Source of the DNA: JBQTII01 sp052388275
GTDB lineage: Bacteria > Actinomycetota > Actinomycetes > Sporichthyales > Sporichthyaceae
DNA: 64,000 bases
Direction: 5' to 3'
NCBI GenBank assembly: GCA_052388275.1
Contig: JBQTII010000021.1
Location: forward strand, 7,571-71,570
A program made the translations under genes and the position numbers. Below the pieces are notes generated by a model. That model saw only the letters and a list, made by a program, of their open reading frames with translations. It did no database searches and was not told where the DNA came from. Every line of letters starts with the position of its first letter. The first letter of the stretch is position 1. Of the stretch, positions 24,596 through 33,282 are shown in pieces.

Positions 24596-25510
24596 TTACA
24601 GAGCCCCGCCGTCGCGGATCTCGCGCCCGTCCAACCCCTCATCGAGGGTGATGTCGGTGTAGGAGAACCGCGCCAGTGCCGGGCAGATCGCGTCCGGGGA
24701 GGCCGGGTCGCTGCCCATGAACACCGTGAGGGTCACGGCTTGGGAGCTGTAGTCGACCTCGACGTGGTCGAGCACGTCACATGGTTCGATCCCGGAGGTG
24801 TAGTAGATCCGGATGACGCCGTTGCCGAGTTTCTCGGTGCGGTCGAAGGCGATCGTGCGCAGATTGTCCATGCCGGGCCTTGGCTCGACCGCGGTTGCTG
24901 CGCCGTCGCCGCGGACCTTGCCGGCGGGCTGCTCGCCGGCCGGCTGCTCGCCCTCGGTTGCCGTCTCATCAGCGACGGTCGGGTCCACGATCTCGCGCCC
25001 GGCCAGGTCCTCGGTGAGCGTGACGTCGACGGCCTTGAGTTCGGCTATCTCGATGCACGCCACATCCGGTGCGGCCGGGTCAGATCCGGAGAACAGCGAG
25101 ATCTCCACCGCCGCCTTGCGGTAGGCGACCTTGACCGAATCCAGCACGTCGCAGGGCTCGATCCCGCCGTAGAACTGCACCCGCACGACCCGATCGCCGG
25201 TGGGGGCGGCCGACTCCCAGGTGACCGGGCGCACGTTGGACATGCCGCCCTGAGGTTTGACCACCTTCGGCCCGGGCTCCGGCGCGGGAGCGCCAGGTTC
25301 GGTGTCGGTGCCGATGTCGCTGTCCGGGGTGTCATTGCGCCCGGCGTCATCCGAGCCGGCCAGGCTCGTGCCCCCCGCGGCGTCGCCCGGATCGCCCGAA
25401 TTGGCCGCCGGGGTCGTCACCTGTGTGCTGTCGCTGCCGCAGGCGCCCAGGACGAGCAGCATGCTCACGCCCGTCGCCACCAGGAACCGCCGTCCCACCA
25501 AGTGCTTCAT
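24596..25510 (-). CDS. Lipoprotein with two tandem copies of a ~85-residue domain
   Basis: A 304-residue protein. The ATG at 25510 begins MKHLVGRRFLVATGVSMLLV, and the lipobox LGAC puts the lipidated Cys at residue 24, so the protein should be anchored outside the membrane. A Ser/Asp/Gly/Pro-rich spacer (to ~85) leads to two homologous domains at about 88-185 and 210-304. Both contain xGIEPCDVLDxVxVxY, then GSDPAxPDxxC and end in a DLAGREIVD/GLDGREIRD motif. Each has two Cys that may form a disulfide. The spacer between them includes the short repeat EQPAGEQPAG. Function unknown. An upstream frame extension to 25654 lacks a signal and is rejected. Confidence 0.88.
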   Translation of the reverse strand: MKHLVGRRFLVATGVSMLLVLGACGSDSTQVTTPAANSGDPGDAAGGTSLAGSDDAGRNDTPDSDIGTDTEPGAPAPEPGPKVVKPQGGMSNVRPVTWESAAPTGDRVVRVQFYGGIEPCDVLDSVKVAYRKAAVEISLFSGSDPAAPDVACIEIAELKAVDVTLTEDLAGREIVDPTVADETATEGEQPAGEQPAGKVRGDGAATAVEPRPGMDNLRTIAFDRTEKLGNGVIRIYYTSGIEPCDVLDHVEVDYSSQAVTLTVFMGSDPASPDAICPALARFSYTDITLDEGLDGREIRDGGAL

Positions 25511-25680
25511 CCCTAGATCCCCCTTGTTCGCGTCACCACCATGGTGGCGCCCCTGCGCTGCTCGATGAACCAAGGACGCGCGAGGCGGTGAATTCGTTCG
25601 GGACGCACGAGGGTGAACAGAATTGGGCTGGCTGGCGACCCGAGCCGCCGTCATCGCGGCCCACGTGACCGCGCGCTGAC

Positions 25681-26154
25681 TCAGCGACCGCCGAAGTCCT
25701 GGACCCAGTACTCACCCGAGAGGCCGACGCCGATCCGGTCGAACTTGGGGTCCAGGATGTTGTCCCGGTGCAGCGGGGAGTCCATCCAGCCTTGCAGCAC
25801 GTCGGCCGCGGAGTCGAACCCGTCGGCGACGTTCTCCCCGATCCGCCGGCCCCTCGGGTAGCCGTGCGAGTGGATCCGCTTGTCCCAGGACGGCCCGCCC
25901 TTGGTGTCATGGGCCAGGTAGTTGCGCTTGTTCATGTCCTCGGCATGGGCTTGGGCCGCCGAGGCCAGCTTCGGATTCCACTTCAGCAGCGGAAGGTCCT
26001 TCTTTGCGCGCTTGGTGTTCGTCAGCTGCACCACCGCGACCACCACGGCGTCCAGGCGCAGGGCTTTCTCATCGAGGCCTTCGACCTCCCCGCGGCTGGA
26101 CAGAATCGCCCACCACGGTCGCTTCTTTGTCGTGCCCATGTCCGCACCCGCCAT
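25681..26154 (-). CDS. CAP-domain (SCP/PR-1-like) protein
   Basis: About 157 residues; the CAP domain begins near VVQLTNTKRAKKDLPLLKWN and includes LASAAQAHAEDMNKRNYLAH, IGENVADGF, VLQGWMDSPLHRDNILDPKF and the closing YWVQDFGGR. His and Glu residues of the CAP cavity (AHDTKGG, IGENVA, SPLHRDNIL) are present. Bacterial members are usually secreted, but no convincing signal peptide is seen from any candidate start (26229, 26154 or 26139), so either the start is wrong or the protein stays inside. Start chosen at ATG 26154 with low certainty. Biochemical role unknown. Confidence 0.85.
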   Translation of the reverse strand: MAGADMGTTKKRPWWAILSSRGEVEGLDEKALRLDAVVVAVVQLTNTKRAKKDLPLLKWNPKLASAAQAHAEDMNKRNYLAHDTKGGPSWDKRIHSHGYPRGRRIGENVADGFDSAADVLQGWMDSPLHRDNILDPKFDRIGVGLSGEYWVQDFGGR

Positions 26155-26272
26155 CCCGATCCGGGATCCCGGATGATCCCGCTGGGCGGACATTAGGGCG
26201 AATACGGATGTTCCGGCTGGCGGTGTCACTCACATGCCGTAGCCGGGCTCGGGACATCACCCGCGCGAGTGA

Positions 26273-27025
26273 TCAGCGGGTGAGGAAGTCGGCGATCGCG
26301 GCCCCGAGTTGAGCCTTGGTGACGGCACTCATGTGGGAGCCGGGGATCGCTTGGAAACTTCCGGCCGGCAGGACCTCGGCGAGCGCCGGGCCGGAGCCGT
26401 TGTCGTCGTCGTCCCTGCCCAGCACGACCAGGGTCGCCACGGTGATCGCGCCGAGCTCGTCCGCCGTGGTGTCAACGAAGGTATCCAGGATGTGTGCCAG
26501 CGCCACGGGGTCACCCCCGACGGTGCGCAGGAACGCCTCGGCCATCCAGGCGGGCGAGCGCGGCTCGTGCGAGCCGAGGTTGGTCAGGATGTGCCGGAAA
26601 TGCTCGACCCGCTCGCCGGGGCGCAGGATCCCCTCCAGGCCCATCCCGGCTACGATCGCGCGCCGCGGCCTCGCGCCCCGCACCAGCATCCGCGCCACGG
26701 TGCGCCCGCCGAGTGAATAGCCTCCGAGGTCGTAATCACTCAGGCCGAGGTGTTCGAGCAGGGCGAATCCGTCGTCCGCCAGGACGTCGGGCGGGTAGGC
26801 GGCCGAGTCGTGGGAGGCAGCGCTGTCCCCGTGGGCCCGCAGGTCGGGCATCAGCACCCGGAACCCGCGCCGCGCGAGTTCGGCGGCGTGCCCGTATTTC
26901 ACCCAGTTGACCGTGGCGGTGGAAAAGTATCCGTGAATCAACACGAGCGGGCGCCCGCTGCCGAGCTCGCGGAAGGCGAGCGCGGCGCCGTCGCCGCCGG
27001 GGTAACGCTGTGCGGGAAGGTCCAC
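26273..27025 (-). CDS. Alpha/beta hydrolase
   Basis: About 250 residues from GTG 27025 (VDLPAQRYPGGDGAALAFRE); GTG 27031 is an in-frame alternative. The longer open frame to 27610 runs antisense through the next gene and is rejected. The oxyanion motif PLVLIHGYFS, nucleophile elbow GGYSLGGRTVA (Ser), acid residue after VATLVVLGRDDDD and His in AIPGSHMS make a complete catalytic triad. The nearest families are esterases, lipases and perhydrolase-like proteins; substrate unknown. It diverges from the AhpD-like gene at 27095 with a 69-bp gap, and the two could share a regulatory region. Confidence 0.88.
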   Translation of the reverse strand: MDLPAQRYPGGDGAALAFRELGSGRPLVLIHGYFSTATVNWVKYGHAAELARRGFRVLMPDLRAHGDSAASHDSAAYPPDVLADDGFALLEHLGLSDYDLGGYSLGGRTVARMLVRGARPRRAIVAGMGLEGILRPGERVEHFRHILTNLGSHEPRSPAWMAEAFLRTVGGDPVALAHILDTFVDTTADELGAITVATLVVLGRDDDDNGSGPALAEVLPAGSFQAIPGSHMSAVTKAQLGAAIADFLTR

Positions 27026-27094
27026 CCCCACATTGTCGCGGGTGGGTCGGTGGTGCACTGTGTCGACGCCACCCACGCGACCAGGAGGACAACC

Positions 27095-27667
27095 ATGGCG
27101 GCGATCAGCCGATTCGGCCACGTCGAGCTCGCCGATCTGCCCGGCGACCTTGCGCAGCGGTTGACGCCGATCGTGGAGAAGTCGGGGTTCCTGCCCAACA
27201 TTTTCGCGGCACTCGGGCGTCGTCCACGCGAGCTGCGGGCCTTTCTGGACTACCACGACGCTCTGATGGACTCCGACGAGGGCCTGAGCCGGGCCGAGCG
27301 CGAACTCATCGTGGTGGCGACCTCCGCAGTCAACAACTGCACCTACTGCGTGGTCGCACACGGGGCGATCCTGCGTATCCGCGCCCGGGACCCGCAGCTC
27401 GCGGACCGGGTGGCGGCCAACCCCTACACGGTCGCGCTGTCCGCCCGTCAGCGGGTGATCGTCGATCTCGCGCTCACGGTCGCGTCCGGGTCGGATCTGC
27501 TGACCGAGGTGGATATCGACGCTGCCCGCGAGGGGGGTTTGAGCGAGGACGAGATCTGGGACGTCGGCGCGATCACCGCGCTGTTCGCGATGTCGAACCG
27601 GCTGGCGCACTTCGCCGCGATCGATCCGAACCCGGAGTTCTTCCTGCTGGGCCGCGTACCGCGCTGA
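27095..27667 (+). CDS. Peroxidase-related enzyme (AhpD-like, carboxymuconolactone decarboxylase fold)
   Basis: A 190-residue protein starting MAAISRFGHVELADLPGDLA; AGGAGGAC is seven bases before the ATG. It has the all-helical AhpD/CMD fold with the redox motif NNCTYCVVAHGAI (CxxC plus His) near residue 88, preceded by LSRAERELIVVATSAV. It matches the uncharacterised peroxidase-related family (TIGR01926-like), typically thiol-dependent peroxide reductases. Its partner reductant is not evident here. It is divergent from the alpha/beta hydrolase gene. Confidence 0.9.
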   Translation: MAAISRFGHVELADLPGDLAQRLTPIVEKSGFLPNIFAALGRRPRELRAFLDYHDALMDSDEGLSRAERELIVVATSAVNNCTYCVVAHGAILRIRARDPQLADRVAANPYTVALSARQRVIVDLALTVASGSDLLTEVDIDAAREGGLSEDEIWDVGAITALFAMSNRLAHFAAIDPNPEFFLLGRVPR

Positions 27668-27726
27668 ACACCCACCGGAGGGGGAGCGGTTCGCTCGGGT
27701 GCGAGCCGCACACCTAAGGTCGCCCG

Positions 27727-28386
27727 GTGGACTCTTCGATACTTCGAGCGGCGATGATCGATGCCTTCAAGGCGGCTGGCGGCAGTTCCCTGGCCTGGGC
27801 CAGCCCGGCGTTCCTGGGCAGGCCAGAGTCGGAGGAGGACTTCGAACGGTGCCTGAACCCGGTCAAGTTCCGGATTCTCAACGTGCGCGCCCAGGCCTGG
27901 GCCACCGCCCTGGCGCAGATCGGCCTGGCCGAGGTGGATGGGTTCGGCGACGACCCGGCGCTGTGGCACAGCGTGCCCTGGTTCGGCATGTCGGACTGGG
28001 TCGTGCACGTGGTCCCCACCAGGGCGGGGTCGATTCCGCTGCTGTTCGGGCTGCGTGCGGTGGAAGAGGTGCCCGAGGCGCAGGTGGCGATCGCGGCCGG
28101 TGACCCCGCGGTGCTGCTCGCCGACTTCCCCGAAGACCATTACGACGCCTACGACGAGGGGTCGGCCCCCTTGCTGGAGGCCTTCGACGACGCGGTGCTG
28201 ACGGTGATCACCGGCACCTTCGTCAGCGTGAGCGCCGAGACCTTCACCGCCCAGTACACCTTGGCGGGATCCACCGTCGAGGGCGCGGTGACCGGGATGG
28301 AGATGGGCAAGTTCGAGGACCTCTTCGCCGAGGCCCGCGCCGGCACCTCGCCCTACCCGTCGGTCTACGGGCGCCGGTGGTGGTGA
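27727..28386 (+). CDS. Conserved hypothetical protein (DUF6226-like)
   Basis: A 219-residue soluble protein starting at GTG (MDSSILRAAMIDAFKAAGGS). The region CLNPVKFRILNVRAQAWATAL and later LEAFDDAVLTVITGTFVSVS resembles proteins annotated DUF6226 in other actinomycetes, an assignment made from memory and not certain. No catalytic motif, signal peptide or membrane segment is visible. TAAGGT lies six bases before the GTG, consistent with a leaderless transcript. It converges on the Doc toxin gene with a one-base gap. Confidence 0.75.
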   Translation: MDSSILRAAMIDAFKAAGGSSLAWASPAFLGRPESEEDFERCLNPVKFRILNVRAQAWATALAQIGLAEVDGFGDDPALWHSVPWFGMSDWVVHVVPTRAGSIPLLFGLRAVEEVPEAQVAIAAGDPAVLLADFPEDHYDAYDEGSAPLLEAFDDAVLTVITGTFVSVSAETFTAQYTLAGSTVEGAVTGMEMGKFEDLFAEARAGTSPYPSVYGRRWW

Positions 28387-28387
28387 T

Positions 28388-28762
28388 TCACCCGTCCACG
28401 CACCATCCGGCCAAGGAGATCGCGATCGCGGCTACGTCGAGGCGGCCCTGCGCGACGGCGATGACGAAGTCATAGCCAGGATCGTCGGCGACCCGCAGTC
28501 GATGCCCGTTCATCCGGTAGAACGTCGCCGTCGCCAACCAACCCAATCGCTTGTTTCCATCGACCAAGGGATGGTTGCGCACCAGCGACTCCAGCATGGC
28601 GGCCGCCTTGGTGTGCAGGTCCGGGTAGGCGTCCTCGCCGAAGACACTCGCCTGCGGCCGCGCCGCCGCTGACTCCAGCAGACCCACGTCGCGCACTGCT
28701 GTTGCCGCCCCGGTGAGCTGGATGAGCGCCAGCAGGTCCTCGGTGGTGAGGTAACGGGTCAT
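28388..28762 (-). CDS. Doc-family (Fic-fold) toxin
   Basis: A 124-residue protein starting MTRYLTTEDLLALIQLTGAA. The Fic/Doc core motif HPLVDGNKRLG is at residues 64-74 with the catalytic His, Asp, Asn, Lys and Arg intact. Doc toxins phosphorylate elongation factor Tu and halt translation until neutralised. The gene starts seven bases after the stop of the antitoxin gene, in the standard antitoxin-first order. The intact motif argues for an active toxin. Confidence 0.92.
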   Translation of the reverse strand: MTRYLTTEDLLALIQLTGAATAVRDVGLLESAAARPQASVFGEDAYPDLHTKAAAMLESLVRNHPLVDGNKRLGWLATATFYRMNGHRLRVADDPGYDFVIAVAQGRLDVAAIAISLAGWCVDG

Positions 28763-28769
28763 CGCGATG

Positions 28770-28973
28770 TCATTGGCCGAGCCGGTCGAGGAGTGCGGCG
28801 TAATGAGTCGCTTCCTCGCGTCCGTACCGCAAAACCTCGGTCTGGTGCGTCAGGCGTTCTAGGCGTTCCTCGATGGCCTTGATCACGGCGTCGGTCTTGG
28901 AGATCCCCTCCAAGGCCGCGAGGTCGGTGAGTGCCGTTTCCTGCTCCGGGGTGAGTCGCAAAGTCATCGCCAT
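28770..28973 (-). CDS. Ribbon-helix-helix antitoxin partner of Doc
   Basis: About 67 residues from ATG 28973 (MAMTLRLTPEQETALTDLAA); ATG 28982 and ATG 28967 are in-frame alternatives. The N-terminal strand MTLRLT followed by two helices (EQETALTDLAALEGIS, KTDAVIKAIEERLERL) is a ribbon-helix-helix DNA-binding domain. The C-terminal tail (QTEVLRYGREEATHYAALLD) would bind and inhibit Doc. Such antitoxins repress their own operon, and a direct repeat lies immediately upstream of the start. Confidence 0.87.
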   Translation of the reverse strand: MAMTLRLTPEQETALTDLAALEGISKTDAVIKAIEERLERLTHQTEVLRYGREEATHYAALLDRLGQ

Positions 28974-28982
28974 GCACGCCAT

Positions 28983-29000
28983 GGTATCTGGTAGGTATCT
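28983..29000. promoter_or_regulatory. Candidate RHH operator (direct repeat, 11-bp spacing)
   Basis: Two copies of GGTATCT at 28983-28989 and 28994-29000, offset by 11 bp (about one helical turn), immediately upstream of the antitoxin start. RHH antitoxin dimers typically bind closely spaced short repeats at this position, so this is a plausible autorepression site. Confidence 0.45.
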
Positions 29001-29070
29001 ACGGTGCACGGCATTTTCTGGTTCAACGACGAGAGCGGGGCCACCCTGGTGGCGCCGCGTCGAGGCAGCG

Positions 29071-29211
29071 TCAGCAGCCCGGGGCTCTTCCATCTGCATC
29101 GGACCCGAACCGGGGCACGAACGCCACGATGTGCAACTGCGCGGGCTCCGAGCCCTTGTTGAACGCCTCGTGCACTGTCCCGGCTGGGATGAGCGCGTCC
29201 GCGACCTGCAA
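29071..29211 (-). pseudogene. C-terminal fragment of a cupin protein
   Basis: On the minus strand, the ~46 codons before the TGA at 29071 read LQVADALIPAGTVHEAFN, KGSEPAQLHIVAFVPRFG and a short tail. This is the second half of a cupin barrel (PAGTxHExxNxGxEPxxLHxxxF, including the metal-site His). Upstream of 29211 the same frame is merely the antisense of the BTAD regulator, so the N-terminal part of the cupin is gone. The fragment probably lost its 5' half when the regulator region was rearranged. Confidence 0.65.
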
Positions 29212-29221
29212 GGCTGAGCTG

Positions 29222-32218
29222 GTGGAACTCCGGCTGCTGGGCCCGTTCGAGTTGCGCGACGGCGGCGGTGCGGTGCTGGACGCCGGTCCGCCCCAGCAGC
29301 GGGCGCTGCTGGCGCTGCTCGGCCTGCGCGCGAATGAGATGGTCGCCCTCGAGGTGATCCTCGACGGCTTGTGGGGCGCCGCCGCGCCGCCGCGGGCCGT
29401 CAACACCGTGCAGGGTTACGTGTCGCGCCTGCGCCGGCTCCTGCCCGCCGGCGCGGGCATCGCCACGCTCGCGCCGGGGTACCGCCTGGATGTCGATCCC
29501 GGTGCCGTCGACGCCGCCAGGTTCGTGCGTGCGGTGACCGAAGGTGGCGCGGCGCGCGCCCGTGGGGCTCCCGAGCGTGCTGCTGCGCTGCTCGGTGCGG
29601 CACTGCAGATCTGGCGCGGAGCCCCGCTGGGGGAGTTCGGCGCCATGCCCTTCGCCGCCGCGGAGTCCGAGCGCCTCGCCCGGTTGGTCCGCGCCGCCCG
29701 CCACGACTGGGCCGGTGCCCGCCTCGAGCTCGGCGGGCACCGGGAGTTGGTCGAGGTGGTGCAGGACTTCCTGGTCGAGGACCGCTTCAACGAGGGCCTG
29801 TGGGGGGTGCTCATGCTGGCCCTGTATCGCAGCGGACGTCAGGGCGATGCGCTGGCCGCCTTCGGACGGGCCCGCCAGGTGTTGTCCAGCGAGCTCGGTA
29901 TCGAACCGGGGCGGGAACTGCGCCAGGTGCAGCACCGGGTGCTCAACCAGGAGGCCACCGCGTCACCCCCACCTCGACGGGTGCCGAACAACCTGCCCGA
30001 TCGACTGACCAGCTTCGTGGGCCGGGAGGCCGAACTCGGCCGAGTGGCGCAGCTGCTCGCGCAGTCCCGCCTGGTGACGCTGAGCGGGCCGGGTGGATGT
30101 GGCAAGACCAGCTTGGCGGTCCGAGCCGTGGCCGCCGCCGTGGAGGCGGGCGACTTCGGCGAGGGGATCTGCTTCGTCGACCTCAGCACTGCGGCGAGCC
30201 CCGAGCTCGTGCCCGCTGCCGTCGCCGCTCCGCTCGGTGTGCGAGCCGAGCCTGGTCGGACGCTGGCTGAATCGGTCGCCGACTATCTGGGGCGCCGCCA
30301 GATGCTCGTGGTCCTGGACAACTGCGAACACCTGGTGGAGGCGGCGGCCGCGATGGCGGAGCAGTTGTTGCGGGCCGGAGCGATCCTCCGAGTGCTGGCG
30401 ACCAGCCGGGAGCGCCTCGGTGTCCCGGGCGAGATGACCTGGACGATTCCCTCGTTGTCCGAGCGCGACGCCGCCCGCCTGTTCGTCGAACGGGCGCAAG
30501 CAGCCGCTCCTGGGGGCGGGACCCGGGACGAGAGCGAGGCGGTGGCCGAGGTGTGCCGGCGCCTGGACGGCATGCCCTTGGCGATCGAACTCGCCGCCGC
30601 CCGATCGAGCGCCCTGACGGCAACTCAGATCGTTGCCCGGCTCGACGATGCGTTGCGACTGCTCGGTGAACCCACCCGGGCAATGTCCGCCCGGCAGCGG
30701 ACGCTGCGCTCGACGATCGAGTGGAGCTATCAACTGCTTTCGGGCCCGGAACGATCGCTGTTCGATCGGTTGGCCGTGTTCACCGGCGGGTTCACCTTGG
30801 AGGCCGCCGAAGCGGTTGGTGCGTGCGGGGACGTGCCGGGCGAGGAGGTCCTCTCCCTGTTCACCCGGCTGGTGGACAAGTCGCTGGTGTTGCGGGATGC
30901 AGACGGCACAGAAGGGCCCCGCTACCGGTTGCTCGAGACACTCCGTCAGTTCGGATCAGCCCGGCTCGTCGAGGACGGCCACCACGCGGACGTCCAGGCC
31001 GTCCACGCGCGCTACTTCTGCACTATCGCCGAGCAGGGGGAGATGCGGCTGAATAAAGCCGGGGCGGAGTCCTGGCAGCGATGCTTGGGCGAGGACTCCG
31101 CTAACTTCCGTGCCGCCCTGACCTGGGCGTTCGCCGACGCCTCCCGGGTCGAGACCGGCGCGCGGCTGGTGGCCTCCCTCGGCCGCGTCTGGTTCATCGA
31201 AGGCGACCTCGCGCAGGGCGGAACCTGGGCCGCCGCTGCTCTGGCCGCCACCGGAGGTCAACGTACTTTCCTGCGGGGCCGTGTCCTGCACATCGCCGCC
31301 TTGCTGACGATGAGTTCGGACCTCGACGCCTCGGCCGCCCATGGCGACGAAGCCCTCGCCATCGCAGAGGAACTGTCCTCGAGCTTTCTCGGCGCGCAGG
31401 CCGTGCTCTTCGTCGGTCTGGACCGATGGGCGCGCGGCCGGCTCGAGGAGGCTCGAGCCCTGCTCGCGGACGGGCTCCACCGCAGTACACACCCCGGCCT
31501 GGATCCGCACGCGGTGAAGACCTTTGGCCCCGACTGGGCCTGTTTCCCCCGGGTGCTGGTCTCGAGCGCCGCGGCCCTGCTGGGTCGGGCCGCTCAGGAC
31601 GCCGGTGATCTCGACGCTGCGCTGATGCACCTGAGCGAGGCTCGGAGCCGGGCACGCTCGCTCGACGTCGCGTTCCCCCTGGGAGTGGTGCTGGACCTCT
31701 CGGCCGCTCTGGAACTCGAGCGCGGCAACCTGCAGGAGGCGGCACTGTTGATCGACGAGGCCGCCGAGCACTACCGGGCCGTGCGGTACCAGGAAGGGCT
31801 CGCGTCCCTGCTCAACACCAAGGGCCTGATCCACCTCCGACGCGGCGAGGCGTCGGCGGCGACCGCCGCGTTTGCCGACGCGCTGGACCTGTGCCGCCGC
31901 ATCGGGCACCTCGGCGGCGTGGCGAGCGCTCTGGACGGAATCGCCTGCGTCGCCGCCGCGGACGACGCGGATTGCGCCGCCCGACTCTTCGGGGCTGCCG
32001 GCGCATTGCGAGCACGCCTGGGAGCCGGTGTTCCGGCGACTTTGGACGCCCTGCACGCCACCTTGCGAGCCGACCTGGGCGATCGTCTGGGACACGTCGC
32101 ACTGGCCGCCGCGTTGGCGGCCGGCGACGCGCTGACGTTCGACGAAGCCGTGACGATGGCCTGCGCCGTGGCGCCGCTCAGCGGGCATTCATCGGCTACT
32201 CAGCGCGCTCTCCCATGA
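29222..32218 (+). CDS. AfsR/SARP-like BTAD transcriptional regulator with NB-ARC ATPase and TPR-like repeats
   Basis: About 998 residues from GTG 29222 (VELRLLGPFELRDGGG), where the OmpR-type winged helix begins; the frame upstream is antisense to the cupin fragment and is rejected. Domains: winged helix ~1-90, BTAD ~95-245, NB-ARC-type ATPase ~260-530 with P-loop SGPGGCGKTS near 290 and Walker B MLVVLDNCEHLV near 362, then a winged-helix/TPR-like helical C-terminus with LLETLRQFGSARL. It has no LuxR-type HTH at the C-terminus. Such proteins are STAND regulators that oligomerise on ligand and activate nearby genes. The next gene starts 31 bases after its stop, so it probably controls the LLM/acyl-CoA-dehydrogenase-like/SnoaL cluster. 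Confidence 0.93.
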   Translation: MELRLLGPFELRDGGGAVLDAGPPQQRALLALLGLRANEMVALEVILDGLWGAAAPPRAVNTVQGYVSRLRRLLPAGAGIATLAPGYRLDVDPGAVDAARFVRAVTEGGAARARGAPERAAALLGAALQIWRGAPLGEFGAMPFAAAESERLARLVRAARHDWAGARLELGGHRELVEVVQDFLVEDRFNEGLWGVLMLALYRSGRQGDALAAFGRARQVLSSELGIEPGRELRQVQHRVLNQEATASPPPRRVPNNLPDRLTSFVGREAELGRVAQLLAQSRLVTLSGPGGCGKTSLAVRAVAAAVEAGDFGEGICFVDLSTAASPELVPAAVAAPLGVRAEPGRTLAESVADYLGRRQMLVVLDNCEHLVEAAAAMAEQLLRAGAILRVLATSRERLGVPGEMTWTIPSLSERDAARLFVERAQAAAPGGGTRDESEAVAEVCRRLDGMPLAIELAAARSSALTATQIVARLDDALRLLGEPTRAMSARQRTLRSTIEWSYQLLSGPERSLFDRLAVFTGGFTLEAAEAVGACGDVPGEEVLSLFTRLVDKSLVLRDADGTEGPRYRLLETLRQFGSARLVEDGHHADVQAVHARYFCTIAEQGEMRLNKAGAESWQRCLGEDSANFRAALTWAFADASRVETGARLVASLGRVWFIEGDLAQGGTWAAAALAATGGQRTFLRGRVLHIAALLTMSSDLDASAAHGDEALAIAEELSSSFLGAQAVLFVGLDRWARGRLEEARALLADGLHRSTHPGLDPHAVKTFGPDWACFPRVLVSSAAALLGRAAQDAGDLDAALMHLSEARSRARSLDVAFPLGVVLDLSAALELERGNLQEAALLIDEAAEHYRAVRYQEGLASLLNTKGLIHLRRGEASAATAAFADALDLCRRIGHLGGVASALDGIACVAAADDADCAARLFGAAGALRARLGAGVPATLDALHATLRADLGDRLGHVALAAALAAGDALTFDEAVTMACAVAPLSGHSSATQRALP

Positions 32219-32249
32219 TGGCGCAGCGGATCGAGGAGAGGCGTCTGGC

Positions 32250-33272
32250 ATGCGCAACGACCCGAACCGGCACTGGGGGACCCTGGTACCGCTGATGTCC
32301 GGTGCGGAGTTCCGCGCGGCGGCTGCGGACCTGGAGTCCGCCGGGCTGAGGGGCATCGCATGCCCGCAGGTGTGGGGCTCGCCGCTGGTTCCGCTCGCGC
32401 AGGTTGCGGCCGCGACCTCGCGGGTCGAGTTGCTGTCGGGTGTCATGAACGCCTTCGCCCGGAGCCCCTTCGAAACGGCGTGCTCAGCAATCGACCTGGA
32501 CCGGCTCTCCGACGGCCGCTTCATCCTGGGTCTGGGTGCCTCCTACCGGGAGTGGAACGAGGGCTGGTTCGGCCTCCCGCACTGGGGCCGTCCGGTGGCG
32601 CACATGCGCGAGATCATCGAGGTCATCAAGCTGGTGATCGCCCGCGGGCACACCGGTGAACTGAGCACCTACACCGGCAGCTACCACCGGCACGACTGGT
32701 CCACGTTCGACGGAACCTTCCTGCCGCCGCTACGCGCGCAGATCCCGGTCTGGCTCTTCGCCTGGCAGTCCGGCATGGCCCGCCTCGCCGCCGAGGTCGC
32801 GGATGGCCTGTCGACGATCTGGCCGGTGGAGTGGACGCTGGACCGCGGCGCGGCGCTGGTCGCGCAGGCGTTGGATTCGGCCGGTCGCGCGCGGGCCGAC
32901 CTGCACTGGCAGTCGATGACGTTCGTGAACATCAACGACGATCGCGCCGAGGCCATCGAGGACGCCCGCGCGACCCTCGCCAACTACGCCTCGATGCAAC
33001 AGATGGCGCCGATGTTCACCGCCTACGGCTTCGGCGAGCAGGCAGCGCAGTGTCGGGCCCGGGTCGGGGACCGCGCAGCCGCATCCGCCTTCATCACCGA
33101 CGACATGGTCAAAACGATGGTGGTCCTCGGGCCGGCCGACGAGTGCCGCACACGGATCGCACCCTTGGCCGATGTCGTCGACTCGTTCCAACTCGTGCCC
33201 ACGCTGTGGGATCTCCCGCCGGAGAAGTTCGCCTTCTACACCCGGGGCATCGCCGAGACCTTCTGGAGTTGA
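32250..33272 (+). CDS. LLM-class (luciferase-like) F420- or flavin-dependent oxidoreductase
   Basis: A 340-residue TIM-barrel protein starting MRNDPNRHWGTLVPLMSGAE; GAGGAGAGG is upstream of the ATG. Family segments include ATSRVELLSGVMNAFARSPF, LSDGRFILGLGASYREWNEG, HMREIIEVIKLVIARG and the central PPLRAQIPVWLFAWQSGM. Cofactor (F420 or FMN) and substrate cannot be settled from sequence. It is the first of three enzyme genes behind the BTAD regulator, followed after 10 bp by a flavoprotein gene, so a two- or three-step oxidation of one substrate is a reasonable inference. Confidence 0.9.
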   Translation: MRNDPNRHWGTLVPLMSGAEFRAAAADLESAGLRGIACPQVWGSPLVPLAQVAAATSRVELLSGVMNAFARSPFETACSAIDLDRLSDGRFILGLGASYREWNEGWFGLPHWGRPVAHMREIIEVIKLVIARGHTGELSTYTGSYHRHDWSTFDGTFLPPLRAQIPVWLFAWQSGMARLAAEVADGLSTIWPVEWTLDRGAALVAQALDSAGRARADLHWQSMTFVNINDDRAEAIEDARATLANYASMQQMAPMFTAYGFGEQAAQCRARVGDRAAASAFITDDMVKTMVVLGPADECRTRIAPLADVVDSFQLVPTLWDLPPEKFAFYTRGIAETFWS

Positions 33273-33282
33273 GGAGCACCCC

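Noticed and set aside
28964..29935. 323-codon minus-strand open frame
   Set aside because: Antisense shadow of the BTAD regulator; only a cupin remnant, in another minus-strand frame at 29071-29211, is meaningful.
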